Shown here in pieces: positions 1 to 10,139 of a stretch of 64,000 bases of DNA. A program made the translations under genes and the position numbers. The stretch covers positions 1,509,001 through 1,573,000 of the forward strand of contig NW_022881614.1 in NCBI RefSeq assembly GCF_003369915.1. The letters are read 5' to 3'. The notes under the pieces are model-generated. The model had not been told where the DNA came from, did not search any database, and saw only the letters and a list, made by a program, of their open reading frames with translations. Positions within the stretch are counted from its first letter, which is position 1. Each line of letters starts with the position of its first letter. The DNA comes from Drosophila miranda (Eukaryota; Arthropoda; Insecta; Diptera; Drosophilidae).

Positions 1-106
1 AATGTCTTTACTAGAAGACGTAAACACTCTCTAAAAATCACTTTCATTGCTACCAAATGTCTATACCTGAAATCATCTTTAGGCCATAATCATCTAAAGT
101 ACAAAG
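1..106. other. unassigned AT-rich sequence at window edge
   Basis: No coding or repeat feature is recognised. It is joined directly to the DINE-1 fragment that follows and is absent from the other DINE-1 copies here, so it is either host DNA or another element cut by a deletion. Confidence 0.4.
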
Positions 107-282
107 ACGGACAGACGGACGGACGGACAGACAGACAGGGCTCAATCGACTCGGCTATTGATGCTGATCAAGAATATATATACCTTATGGGGTCGGAAAC
201 GATTCCTTCTGGACGTTACACACATCCACTTTTACCACAAATCTAATATACCCCAATACTCATTTTGAGTATCGGGTATAAC
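107..282 (-). mobile_element. INE-1: DINE-1/INE-1 fragment (5' terminal part)
   Basis: Only the terminal ~175 bp of the element is present, from the ACGGACAGACGG microsatellite to the sub-terminal inverted repeat ending in GAGTATCGGGTATAA. The core GATGCTGATCAAGAATATAT and the ATGGGGTCGGAAACGATTCC stretch match every other copy here and, from memory, the melanogaster INE-1 core. No protein is encoded; such elements are non-autonomous Helitron-type (helentron) derivatives. Confidence 0.85.
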
Positions 283-640
283 AAAAAAGGAAAGCTAGCC
301 TTTGCGTTCGAAAGTGCTAGATACCCTTGCAGGTCAAGTAAACTGTAGGGGAATGCAAGAGACTAGATTTTTTTCAACATTAAAGCTCTTTCCGAGGTTG
401 TTCCATATGCCTTATGTATCAACATGGACTCAGAATCATACTACCCCGTTTCGAGGGTATAAAGAGAGCAAAATAAAATATTCGCTAGATAAAAAAGAAA
501 ATATAAAACGACATGCAAAAAGGGCGAACTGTAACGAAAACGAGATACTTGAAGAAACTCAAATTCTGAAAGTCGACTGTTAAAACAATAACTGTAATTA
601 TCCGTGCAATGGGGGCTACCTCCGTCCACCCCACCATTGA
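283..640. other. unassigned spacer
   Basis: A 93-codon frame at 302-583 has no recognisable motif, low-complexity composition and no repeated counterpart, so I do not call it a gene. The segment leads into the palindromic repeat array. Confidence 0.4.
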
Positions 641-659
641 ACGGCTCATCATTATTCCA

Positions 660-866
660 GTCGGGAATACCTCCGCGCGGAGATATGACGTTTTGAAACG
701 ACATAGATATGTCGTTTGTGACACGGCGGAGATATGTCGTTTCAAAACGGCATATCTCCGCGCGGAGATATGTCGGTTGTGACACGGCGGAGATATGTCG
801 TTTCAAAACGTCATATCGTTTCAAAACGTCATATCTCCGCGCGGAGTTATGTCGCTTGTGACACGT
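660..866. repeat. palindromic 61-bp repeat array, left copy
   Basis: The block is built from GGCGGAGATATGTCGTTT motifs in both orientations, separated by GTGACAC or CAAAACG. Wherever two meet they form a perfect palindrome with 11-bp arms (CATATCTCCGC). It is a shorter version of the array at 4640-5056. The same motif forms a 38-bp palindrome beside the MULE 3' end at 3168-3205. Overlapping frames across it reflect the repeat, not genes. Confidence 0.85.
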
Positions 867-1189
867 GTGACGGCGCTTCGGCCGGGGTATGCTCGTCGCA
901 CCGGGTTCCACAGAAATTTGTTTGATCTCTGGGTTTGGTAGCTGGAAGAGAGTCTCGTGGTTCAAGAGTCTCGTGGTTCAAGAATAAGGCGAGCTTTGAG
1001 CGGTAATAAAAGAGTTATTTTTATTGGTCTTAAAGGTACAAAGTTTGGTAGTTGCGCGGGTGTTTTTTTGCTGGCTCTTCCTTCGGGGTCGTCCTTCGGG
1101 TTGGCCGCACGTGTCGGATGGTTGCGTGCGGGTCCTGGTAGTCTTCTGGTCGGTGTCGGTTGAGGTCGCGGAGGTCTAAAGCGATCCGA

Positions 1190-1665
1190 GGGGAAGAATG
1201 TTGCGCAGGGTGAATGCGCTCCGAGGAGGAATAATGTTGCGGAGGGTTAATGCGCTCCGAGGAGGAATAATGTTGCGGAGGGTGAATGCGCTCCGAGGAG
1301 AAATAATGTTGCGGAGGGTTAATGCGCTCCGAGGAGAAATACTGTTGCGGAGGGTGAATGCGCTCCGAGGAGAAATAATGTTGCGGAGGGTGAATGCGCT
1401 CCGAGGAGAAATAATGTTGCGGAGGGTTAATGCGCTCCGAGGAGAAATAATGTTGCGGAGGGTGAATGCGCTCCGTGGAGGAATAATGTTGCGGAGGGTG
1501 AATGCGCTCCGAGGAGGAATAATGTTGCGGAGGGTGAATGCGCTCCGAGGAGAAATAATGTTGCGGAGGGTGAATGCGCTCCGTGGAGAAATCAGGGTGC
1601 GGAGGGATAATGCGCTCCGAGGAGGGGAAAGGTGGCGGAGGTTTAATGCGCTCCGAGGAGGATGG
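1190..1665. repeat. 36-bp minisatellite, ~14 units, open on both strands
   Basis: The tandem unit includes GCGCTCCGAGGAGAAATAAT and TTGCGGAGGGTGAA. Being 36 bp, a multiple of 3, it stays open on both strands. The plus strand gives a 12-residue repeat (MLRRVNALRGEI) and the minus strand another (SPRSAFTLRNII) inside a frame of about 240 codons. Most units are nearly identical and the last two, near 1600-1660, are diverged. Openness on both strands is expected of such a repeat and is weak evidence for coding. Confidence 0.85.
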
Positions 1666-1727
1666 GAGGATGGCTGGGGCTGCTCGTGGCTGCTACTGAT
1701 GCTTACCTCTCCACTGGCCGGAGCCGA

Positions 1728-1762
1728 ACTGATGCTGATCGCTCTGGCGGAGCCCCTTTTAT
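1728..1762 (-). promoter_or_regulatory. predicted core promoter (TATA + Inr) of LTR-like block, left copy
   Basis: On the minus strand, ATAAAAG (from 1762) is followed by the arthropod initiator TCAGTT at 1733-1728. The initiator A lies about 32 bases after the first TATA base, the standard spacing. A splice-donor-like GAGAGGTAAGC follows near 1710-1700. The arrangement is conserved in the right copy. Prediction only. Confidence 0.5.
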
Positions 1763-2005
1763 TTCCGAAAAGCAGCTGATCGTACGGTCTGTCCCTAGCG
1801 CGTTGTGCTGAGGGGTTCCTAACGCGTTTGTACGGACCGGCTGATAGTGTGTCCGTTGGAGCTTGGGTTATGGTCACACTTGGGGCGGTCAGCTGTGGGT
1901 CCACGTGGGCCCACGGTCACGGGTGGCTGTGCTACGGGCCCATTGGTGGTGATCAGCTGTGGTTTGGTTTTATGTCTCTTTTATTGTTTGTTTATTTATA
2001 TTTAT

Positions 2006-3009
2006 TATACCCGATACTCAAAATGAGTATTGGGGTATATTAGATTTGTGGTAAAAGTGGATGTCTGTAACGTCCAGAAGGAATCGTTTCCGACCCCATA
2101 AAGTATATATATTCTTGATCAGCATCAATAGCCGAGTCGATTGGGCCCTGTCTGTCCGTCTGTCCGTCCGTCTATTTCAAAACTTCGCCCCGCCCACTTC
2201 CGCCCCCACAAAGGACGAAAATCTGTGGCATCCACAATTTTAAAGATATGAGAAAACCAAAAACGTAGAATTGTAGAGAATGACCATATCTTTAAGACTG
2301 CGGAATCCGAATTGGATCGTATTATTTTTATAGCCAGCATCAAGAAAACAATTTCATTTTTTCTCGACCTGTCTCTTTCTAACACACACGTAGCATAGGC
2401 GGCTTTGCTTAGAGTAAAACATTAGCGCCTAGATCTCAGAGACTATAAAAGCTAGAGCAACCAAATTTGGTATCCACACACCTAATATATCGGACCGAGA
2501 CGAGTTTGTTTCAAAATTTCGCCACACCCCCTTCCGACCCCGCAAAGGACGAAAATCTGGGGATATTCAAAAATCTCAGAGACTATTAAGGCTAGAGTAA
2601 CCAAATTTGATATCCGCACTTCTGTTAGATCTTACTATAAAACGTGTATCTCAAAAGTTCGCCCCACCCCCTTCCGCCCACACAAAGGACGAAAATCTGT
2701 TGCACCCACAATATTGCACATTCGAGAAAACTAAAAACGCAGAATCATAGATAATGACCATATCTATCAGATTGCTGAATCTGGATCAGATCAGATCATT
2801 TTTATAGCCAATAGCAACAAATAAATTTGCAGTGGCTACGCAGCGCCCGACGTCACGCTCAGACTGATTTTCTGTCTCTCTCGCACGCACTCTTTGTCGT
2901 GTCGTTTAATATTAGCGGCGTCTGCCGGAGGAGAGCCGTACTGACTTAGTATCGGGTATAACCGTAGAGTTGCGGTGTCCGCAGCAACTCACAACGTTCC
3001 CCCTCGTTT
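2006..3009 (+). mobile_element. INE-1: DINE-1/INE-1 element, near full length
   Basis: It begins TATACCCGATACTCAAAATG with an inverted partner GAGTATTGGGGTATA and carries the CTGTCTGTCCGTCC microsatellite. It ends in a terminal hairpin (GAGTTGCGG and its complement) followed by CACAACGTTCCCCCTCGTTT. It is inserted between the LTR-like block and the MULE 3' flank. The right duplicate at 6086 sits at the identical position, so the insertion predates the tandem duplication. It keeps a stretch near 2500 that the right copy lacks. Confidence 0.92.
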
Positions 3010-3370
3010 CTTATGTGGCAGGTCTTCATGTATTTGTCGCTTATGATCTACTTATCCTACTAATACTTATTTTCTAGTCTTCATGGCTTGTCTTGGGGTT
3101 TCTAGTGATATTGTTGTGGTGTTTGTGGCGCCGGCGCTTGGTCTTCCTGGCGCTGGGCGTCACACACGGCGGAGATATGTCGTTTCGAAACGACTTAAGT
3201 CCGCCAGAAAATAATTAACTAATTTCGCATGTAAAATACACTTATATTTTTTTGACAGCATTTCATTTTATAACATGATTTTATTGAAATTAAAAAATGT
3301 GCAATAGTCCAAATACACAGAAATCATAATAGCAGTTTTCCTAAATTTTGTCGTTCTTAACTTACACAAG
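3010..3370. other. MULE 3' flank, with 38-bp palindrome at 3168-3205
   Basis: No gene is seen. At 3168-3205 lies a palindrome with outer arms GGCGGA/TCCGCC and a perfect 16-bp centre GTCGTTTCGAAACGAC. It shares GGCGGAGATATGTCGTTT with the 61-bp arrays. The rest, AT-rich from 3206, is likely 3' untranslated sequence of the MULE gene. Confidence 0.5.
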
Positions 3371-4638
3371 TTAATTATAAATAAAAACATTGCGTATGGC
3401 CTCTTCGACTTTTCGGTTGCAACTTGGACACTTTGGCTTTATATTTTCATTTTCTTCCAAGTCGTTTTTTGCTTGGTTGTGGGCCACAATTTGATCCCAA
3501 CATGTACCACAAATGTTTACGTGATTGCACGGGCGCAACAACACAGACTTTGGGTTACATAGGCACACATTGCATGGATTCATTTGAACCAATGATTTAT
3601 CAGATGACTGACTTGAATGAGAAGCATTCGATGAAAGTGACGATGTGGAAGATTTCATATCAGAAGACATTCCAGTTAAATTGCTTTCATTGTCCACCCC
3701 TTCAAAGAAGTCATGCTTTGAAAAGCGGTCAGCTAAGGAAACAGTGCATGTCAGAAATCCCTGTATATCTATTTCACCTCTTTCAAAAAGATCCATTGCG
3801 TCCATTATTTTTTTTGAGCGATCCTGAGAACAAAAATAATTAAGCTAACATATTATTTTGAACGATTAACTTAAAATTTATTCAACTTACACGTAGTTTC
3901 TTCTTCTGTGTCTGATTTCCATTACCACCATTTTGAAAGAGTAAAGCAAACTCGCGACTTTTTTCATATTCTGCATCAATAAGACATTGAACAAATTTAA
4001 AAAAGTGCCCATTTGTTTGAATTTTATTTCCCAAATTCAAATTATAAGCTTCTACTGAGCTCGTGGTTCTAGTTGACCTCTTAAACACGGATATGCTTTT
4101 TGGTCCCTCCTATAAAATTAGGGTTAAAAATTAATAAGTAAAATACAACTCAATTATTAAACAATAAATAAAATATACATTTTTAAGCCACTGTCTATTA
4201 AAATATTTTAAAAATGGAGAAAACAGCTTCTTATTTAAGTTTATTGCTTCGCCTTTTAGAAGGTTAAATGCTTCGACAATTTTGCTTTCTGGTAAAAGCG
4301 GCAAGTGCAAAAATTTCATAAATAGCATGTAAGCTTTCTTATTGCATTTCAGCGTATTTTCAAAACCACTCGATTGCTTGACATTTTTCTTGCATGCTTG
4401 AGTAAAATGAAACCAACAGTCGTAAAAATTCATGTTGGGATGCAGACCTTTTAACGCGTTACGCATTGCCTTTTCGTAATCTGATGTAAAGGATGCTCCT
4501 TTAAGGCAGCAAATGTTCGAGTCTATATATGTGAATAAGTGCTGATAACACAGCTCCGTTTTGCGAGTCATCAAAACAAAAACAAAAGGGGTTATCTAAT
4601 TAAAAAAAATTTTTAATTATAGTTAGTAAATAAAGTGT
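3371..4638 (-). pseudogene. MULE-type transposase with C-terminal RING finger, 5'-truncated left copy
   Basis: Three minus-strand exons join in frame: 4595-4179, 4109-3891 and 3823-3371. The introns are 69 bp (4110-4178) and 67 bp (3824-3890), with GT donors, TATAG and CTCAG acceptors, both phase 0. The first exon carries the MULE signature SDYEKAMRNALKGLHP then DCWFHFTQA. The second has the RTTSSVEAYN-type segment typical of MULE transposases. The third ends in a C3HC4 RING: CNVC, an 11-residue gap, C-x-H, CGTC and CPSC. The copy is cut at 4638 where the repeat array starts, losing the FLYWCH and first catalytic exons. What remains is open. The transposase role comes from the family; that of the RING is unknown. 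Confidence 0.8.
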
Positions 4639-4639
4639 A

Positions 4640-5056
4640 AATATGTCGTCTCAAAACGTCATAACTCCGCGCGGAGATATGTCGTTTGTGACACGGCGGA
4701 GATATGTCGTTTCAAAACGTCATATCTACGCGCGGAGATATGTTGTTTGTGACACGGCGGAGATATGTCGTTTCAAAACGTCATATCTCCGCGCGGAGAT
4801 ATGTCGTCTCAAAACGTCATAGCTCCGCGCGGAGATATGTCGTTTGTGACACGGCGGAGATATGTCGTTTCAAAACGTCATATCTCCGCGCGGAGATATG
4901 TCGTTTGTGACACGGCGGAGATATGTCGTTTCAAAACGGCATATCTCCGCGCGGAGATATGTCGGTTGTGACACGGCGGAGATATGTCGTTTCAAAACGT
5001 CATATCGTTTCAAAACGTCATATCTCCGCGCGGAGATATGTCGCTTGTGACACGTG
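4640..5056. repeat. palindromic 61-bp repeat array, right copy
   Basis: Roughly six 61-bp units, each with two direct and one inverted GGCGGAGATATGTCGTTT-type motif; start points such as 4704, 4765, 4862 and 4923 show the period. Adjacent opposing motifs make perfect palindromes with 11-bp arms around CCGCGCGG. It is longer than the left array and abuts the truncated MULE copy at 4638, so it also marks the tandem duplication junction. Confidence 0.88.
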
Positions 5057-5384
5057 TGACGGCGCTTCGGCCGGGGTATGCTCGTCGCACCGGGTTCCAC
5101 AGAAATTTGTTTGATCTCTGGGTGTGGTAGCTGGAAGAGAGTCTCGTGGTTCAAGAGTCTCGTGGTTCAAGAATAAGGCGAGCTTTGAGCGGTAATAAAA
5201 GAGTTATTTTTATTGGTCTTAAAGGTACAAAGTTTGGTAGTTGCGCGGGTGTTTTTTTGCTGGCTCTTCCTTCGGGGTCGTCCTTCGGGTTGGCCGCACG
5301 TGGCGGATGGTTGCGTGCGGGTCCTGGTAGTCTTCTGGTCGGTGTCGGTTGAGGTCGCGGAGGTCTAAAGCGATCCGAGGGGAA

Positions 5385-5745
5385 GAATGTTGCGCAGGGT
5401 GAATGCGCTCCGAGGGGAATAATGTTGCGCAGGGTGAATGCGCTCCGAGGAGGAATAATGTTGCGGAGGGTTAATGCGCTCCGAGGAGAAATACTGTTGC
5501 GGAGGGTGAATGCGCTCCGAGGAGAAATAATGTTGCGGAGGGTTAATGCGCTCCGAGGAGAAATAATGTTGCGGAGGGTGAATGCGCTCCGAGGAGGAAT
5601 AATGTTGCGGAGGGTGAATGCGCTCCGAGGAGAAATAATGTTGCGGAGGGTGAATGCGCTCCGCGGAGAAATCAGGGTGCGGAGGGATAATGCGCTCCGA
5701 GGAGTGGAAAGGTGGCGGAGGTTTAATGCGCTCCGAGGAGGATGG
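5385..5745. repeat. 36-bp minisatellite, ~10 units, right copy
   Basis: Same unit as 1190-1665 but with about four fewer repeats, showing copy-number change after the segmental duplication. Single-base variants (GAGGAGG versus GAGGAGA, GGGTTAA versus GGGTGAA) are shared between the arrays, so units can be matched one to one. Confidence 0.85.
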
Positions 5746-5807
5746 GAGGATGGCTGGGGCTGCCCGTGGCTGCTACTGATGCTTACCTCTCCACTGGCCG
5801 GAGCCGA

Positions 5808-5842
5808 ACTGATGCTGATCGCTCTGGCGGAGCCCCTTTTAT
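5808..5842 (-). promoter_or_regulatory. predicted core promoter (TATA + Inr), right copy
   Basis: Same ATAAAAG and TCAGTT pair with identical spacing as at 1728-1762. Confidence 0.5.
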
Positions 5843-6085
5843 TTCCGAAAAGCAGCTGATCGTACGGTCTGTCCCTAGCGCGTTGTGCTGAGGGGTCCCT
5901 AACGCGTTTGTACGGACCGGCTGATAGTGTGCCCGTTGGAGCTTGGGTTATGGTCACACTTGGGGCGGTCAGCTGTGGGTCCACGTGGGCCCACGGTCAC
6001 GGGTGGCTGTGCTACGGGCCCATTGGTGGTGATCAGCTGTGGTTTGGTTTTATGTCTCTTTTATTGTTTGTTTATTTATATTTAT

Positions 6086-7083
6086 TATACCCGATACTCA
6101 AAATGAGTATTGGGGTATATTAGATTTGTGGTAAAAGTGGATGTCTGTAACGTCCAGAAGGAATCGTTTCCGACCCCATAAAGTATATATATTCTTGATC
6201 AGCATCAATAGCCGAGTCGATTGGGCCCTGTCTGTCTGTCTGTCTGTCCGTCTGTCCGTCTGTCCGTCCGTCTATTTCAAAACTTCGCCCCGCCCACTTC
6301 CGCCCCCACAAAGGACGAAAATCTGTGGCATCCACAATTTTAAAGATATGAGAAAACCAAAAACGTAGAATTGTAGAGAATGACCATATCTTTAAGACTG
6401 CGGAATCTGAATTGGATCGTATTATTATTATAGCCAGCATCAAGAAAACAATTTCATTTTTTCTCGCCCTGTCTCTTTCTAACACACACGTAGCATAGGC
6501 GGCTTTGCTTAGAGTAAAACATTAGCGCCTAGATCTCAGAGACTATAAAAGCTAGAGCAACCAAATTTGGAGAGACGAGTTTGTTTCAAAATTTCGCCAC
6601 ACCCCCTTCCGACCCCGCAAAGGACGAAAATCTGGGGATATTCAAAAATCTCAGAGACTATTAAGGCTAGAGTAACCAAATTTGATATCCGCACTTCTGT
6701 TAGATCTTACTATAAAACGTGTATCTCAAAAGTTCGCCCCACCCCCTTCCGCCCACACAAAGGACGAAAATCTGTTGCACCCACAATATTGCACATTCGA
6801 GAAAACTAAAAACGCAGAATCATAGATAATGACCATATCTATCAGATTGCTGAATCTGGATCAGATCAGATCATTTTTATAGCCAATAGCAACAAATAAA
6901 TTTGCAGTGGCTACGCAGCGCCCGACGTCACGCTCAGACTGATTTTCTGTCTCTCTCGCACGCACTCTTTGTCGTGTCGTTTAATATTAGCGGCGTCTGC
7001 CGGAGGAGAGCCGTACTGACTTAGTATCGGGTATAACCGTAGAGTTGCGGTGTCCGCAGCAACTCACAACGTTCCCCCTCGTT
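6086..7083 (+). mobile_element. INE-1: DINE-1/INE-1 element, near full length
   Basis: Duplicate of the copy at 2006 in the same position and orientation. It differs by a longer CTGT microsatellite near 6225-6250 and by loss of about 26 bp near 6570, where ACCAAATTTGG joins directly to AGAGACGAG. Confidence 0.92.
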
Positions 7084-7445
7084 TCTTATGTGGCAGGTCT
7101 TCATGTATTTGTCGCTTATGATCTACTTATCCTACTAATACTTATTTTCTAGTCTTCATGGCTTGTCTTGGGGTTTCTAGTGATATTGTTGTGGTGTTTG
7201 TGGCGCCGACGCTTGGTCTTCCTGGCGCTGGGCGTCACACACGGCGGAGATATGTCGTTTCGAAACGACTTAAGTCCGCCAGAAAATAATTAACTAATTT
7301 CGCATGTAAAATACACTTATATTTTTTTGACAGCATTTCATTTTATAACATGATTTTATTGAAATTAAAAAATGTGCAATAGTCCAAATACACAGAAATC
7401 ATAATAGCAGTTTTCCTAAATTTTGTCGTTCTTAACTTACACAAG
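7084..7445. other. MULE 3' flank, with 38-bp palindrome at 7243-7280
   Basis: Duplicate of 3010-3370 with the same palindrome (centre GTCGTTTCGAAACGAC, outer arms GGCGGA/TCCGCC). No gene is seen. Confidence 0.5.
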
Positions 7446-10137
7446 TTAATTATAAATAAAAACATTGCGTATGGCCTCTTCGACTTTTCGGTTGCAACTT
7501 GGACATTTTGGCTTTATATTTTCATTTTCTTCCAAGTCGTTTTTTGCTTGGTTGTGGGCCACAATTTGATCCCAACATGTACCACAAATGTTTACGTGAT
7601 TGCACGGGCGCAACAACACAGACTTTGGGTTACATAGGCACACATTGCATGGATTCATTTGAACCAATGATTTATCAGATGACTGACTTGAATGAGAAGC
7701 ATTCGATGAAAGTGACGATGTGGAAGATTTCATATCAGAAGACATTCCAGTTAAATTGCTTTCATTGTCCACCCCTTCAAAGAAGTCATGCTTTGAAAAG
7801 CGGTCAGCTAAGGAAACAGTGCATGTCAGAAATCCCTGTATATCTATTTCACCTCTTTCAAAAAGATCCATTGCGTCCATTATTTTTTTTGAGCGATCCT
7901 GAGAACAAAAATAATTAAGCTAACATATTATTTTGAACGATTAACTTAAAATTTATTCAACTTACACGTAGTTTCTTCTTCTGTGTCTGATTTCCATTAC
8001 CACCATTTTGAAAGAGTAAAGCAAACTCGCGACTTTTTTCATATTCTGCATCAATAAGACATTGAACAAATTTAAAAAAGTGCCCATTTGTTTGAATTTT
8101 ATTTCCCAAATTCAAATTATAAGCTTCTACTGAGCTCGTGGTTCTAGTTGACCTCTTAAACACGGATATGCTTTTTGGTCCCTCCTATAAAATTAGGGTT
8201 AAAAATTAATAAGTAAAATACAACTCAATTATTAAACAATAAATAAAATATACATTTTTACGCCACTGTCTATTAAAATATTTTAAAAATGGAGAAAACA
8301 GCTTCTTATTTAAGTTTATTGCTTCGCCTTTTAGAAGGTTAAATGCTTCGACAATTTTGCTTTCTGGTAAAAGCGGCAAGTGCAAAAATTTCATAAATAG
8401 CATGTAAGCTTTCTTATTGCATTTCAGCGTATTTTCAAAACCACTCGATTGCTTGACATTTTTCTTGCATGCTTGAGTAAAATGAAACCAACAGGCGTAA
8501 AAATTCATGTTGGGATGCAGACCTTTTAACGCGTTACGCATTGCCTTTTCGTAATCTGATGTAAAGGATGCTCCTTTAAGGCAGCAAATGTTCGAGTCTA
8601 TATATGTGAATAAGTGCTGATAACACAGCTCCGTTTTGCGAGTCATCAAAACAAAAACAAAAGGGGTTATCTAATTAAAAAAAATTTTTAATTATAGTTA
8701 GTAAATAAAGTGTAGCATAAGAAGAAATTTACCTTCTGCAAATATTTAATATAAATTATTAAAAGTTGCTTAAAATCTTTAAAAAGAGCACACTTTAAAT
8801 GTAGCATCAATTAAATAATGCCTATTATGCTCCGGAATGTTGGCTTGCATCAAGGTGATTACCTTGTCTGATGAAAATATGCAATAAGCAAACGAGCTCG
8901 ATGCGTACACTTTTTTATATAACTGATTTGCAGTATTTCCCTTGGTTATTCCAAAACGGTTCATAATATTTTCGTCTTGAAAAGCTTCCAGAACATTCTC
9001 TGCAGAAGATGGAGGCTTTGGCAAGAAAGGCTGTCTTTTTCTTTGCAAAGTGCGTTTGACAGAGTCATAATTTATTTTAATCTCCGCTTAACCTTTTGTT
9101 TTCCTAATTAATTGAATAGAAAAATAATACATGTACACCTACATATGTACATATGTATGTATGTACATCAGGGGACGGCACGGCCAATGCTCGCAGACGG
9201 ACTTCGAAACGAGCATTTACCGGTCAAAAACCGAGCGACGACCAAAGTCTCGCAAACGGACTTAAAGCGGGCATGATTCGCAAGAAACACCGGATCACGT
9301 AATAGAACATGAACGATCATGTCAAACTGCGACCCGGCACAACGCGTTTGTAACAGTGGTCGGCAGCAACACAATAATACTTTTTGTTTTAGTTTGACTT
9401 CTGTCAACGCACACAAACGCAATGTAATGTGTGCGTGCCGACCGCTGAAGTTTATACATATGTATAAACCCCTAAAAAATCAATTGAGCAGTCCTATAAA
9501 AAAAATTGTTATACAATTCTGTTAAGATTTTACTTATCTTACCAATCAAAAAAAAAGTTCGATATTCTTCTCCGTTACCCCGCAAAAAGGAAAAAAACAA
9601 AATGCGCACTAGAAAACACCCCCACAGCCTATTTGGTTCAAATTATCTTTGAACAAAATAAGCTGTGGGGTGGAAAAAGGCAGTATTTTTGTTATTTTTT
9701 ATTTAAAACGTCTTAGAAAAATGTTTAAAAATATAAGAAGTTCGTTTTGTTTGTCATTTGATTTTCATTGGTAAGTTTGATGGTTTAGAAGTTAGGAAAA
9801 TTTTAAATTTTTAACATGCTTTGCTTCATTTAAGCTGTGAGCCACTGTACAAACATATGTAGCAAGGCAGTATGTATTATTAAAATTTCAATTAATATAT
9901 TAACTTACTCAGCAAGAACATCATTGAATACTTTTTTGGTGTCGAAATTGCTATTATTTTCGCACTTCAGTTTTATTTCACTAAGAGCACTGATTTTTGC
10001 CATTTCATCACTCTGAGGGTCATGGCTATGCACAACATATTCAGTATTTGAGTAAACTCTAGATTTGTCTGCACTTAAATAAACTCTGGCTTTACAGAAT
10101 TTAACCCGGCACACATATGTGGTTTCTCCTAGTTTTA
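7446..10137 (-). pseudogene. FLYWCH-MULE-RING transposase gene, longer right copy
   Basis: Minus-strand exons are ~10137-9911 (FLYWCH-type zinc finger tail: CRVKFCKARVY then VVHSHD), ~9099-8734 (first catalytic aspartate in YLIDATFKV), 8670-8254 (SDYEKAMRNAL, CWFHFTQA), 8184-7966, and 7898-7446 (C3HC4 RING). Introns at 8671-8733, 8185-8253 and 7899-7965 are 60-70 bp with GT/AG ends and keep frame. One extra base in the A-run at 8781-8785 shifts frame just after the first catalytic motif, so this copy is disabled. The 5' end before the FLYWCH fold is lost. FLYWCH plus MULE is a known pairing; a spliced C-terminal RING is unusual to my knowledge. RING fingers often act as ubiquitin ligases, which is not shown here. 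Confidence 0.78.
9620..9670. repeat. imperfect 23-bp inverted repeat (hairpin)
   Basis: The arms begin CCCCACAGC and end GCTGTGGGG, with TTCAAA/TTTGAA at the inner ends and a loop of about five bases. It lies inside the ~0.8-kb intron between the FLYWCH exon and the first catalytic exon, a segment (9100-9910) otherwise without recognisable content. Confidence 0.6.
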
Positions 10138-10139
10138 AT

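Larger units (their letters stand above)
867..1985 (-). mobile_element. LTR-like block with internal minisatellite, left copy
   Basis: Read on the minus strand, this block has a TATA-type promoter (1756-1762), a 36-bp minisatellite, then an AATAAA context (about 1010-1025) and a GTGGAACCCGGTGCGACG stretch (about 885-903) that could be a primer-binding site. That order resembles U3-R-U5-PBS of an LTR retrotransposon. No integrase or reverse transcriptase is attached. The LTR reading is inference; a non-autonomous element or a satellite-bearing unit would also fit. A near-identical block lies at 5057-6065. Confidence 0.4.
5057..6065 (-). mobile_element. LTR-like block with internal minisatellite, right copy
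   Basis: Near-identical duplicate of 867-1985 with the same promoter, minisatellite, AATAAA context and PBS-like stretch. The minus-strand frame here is longer (277 codons, 5984-5151) because a change near 5415 lets it read past the minisatellite into the downstream sequence. No known domain was recognised in it. Confidence 0.4.

Noticed and set aside
302..583. 93-codon frame near the left edge
   Set aside because: No motif, no repeat partner and no start or splice context; probably chance.
3424..3843. 139-codon plus-strand frame opposite the RING exon
   Set aside because: Shadow of the minus-strand RING exon, which has motif and splice support; same for 7499-7918.
660..5056. CRISPR-like reading of the palindromic arrays
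   Set aside because: Eukaryotic TE context, no unique spacers, and the units are near-identical throughout.
4704..5114. Several overlapping 60-70 codon frames with SFQNVISPRGDM-type repeats
   Set aside because: By-products of the 61-bp palindromic array, appearing in several frames.
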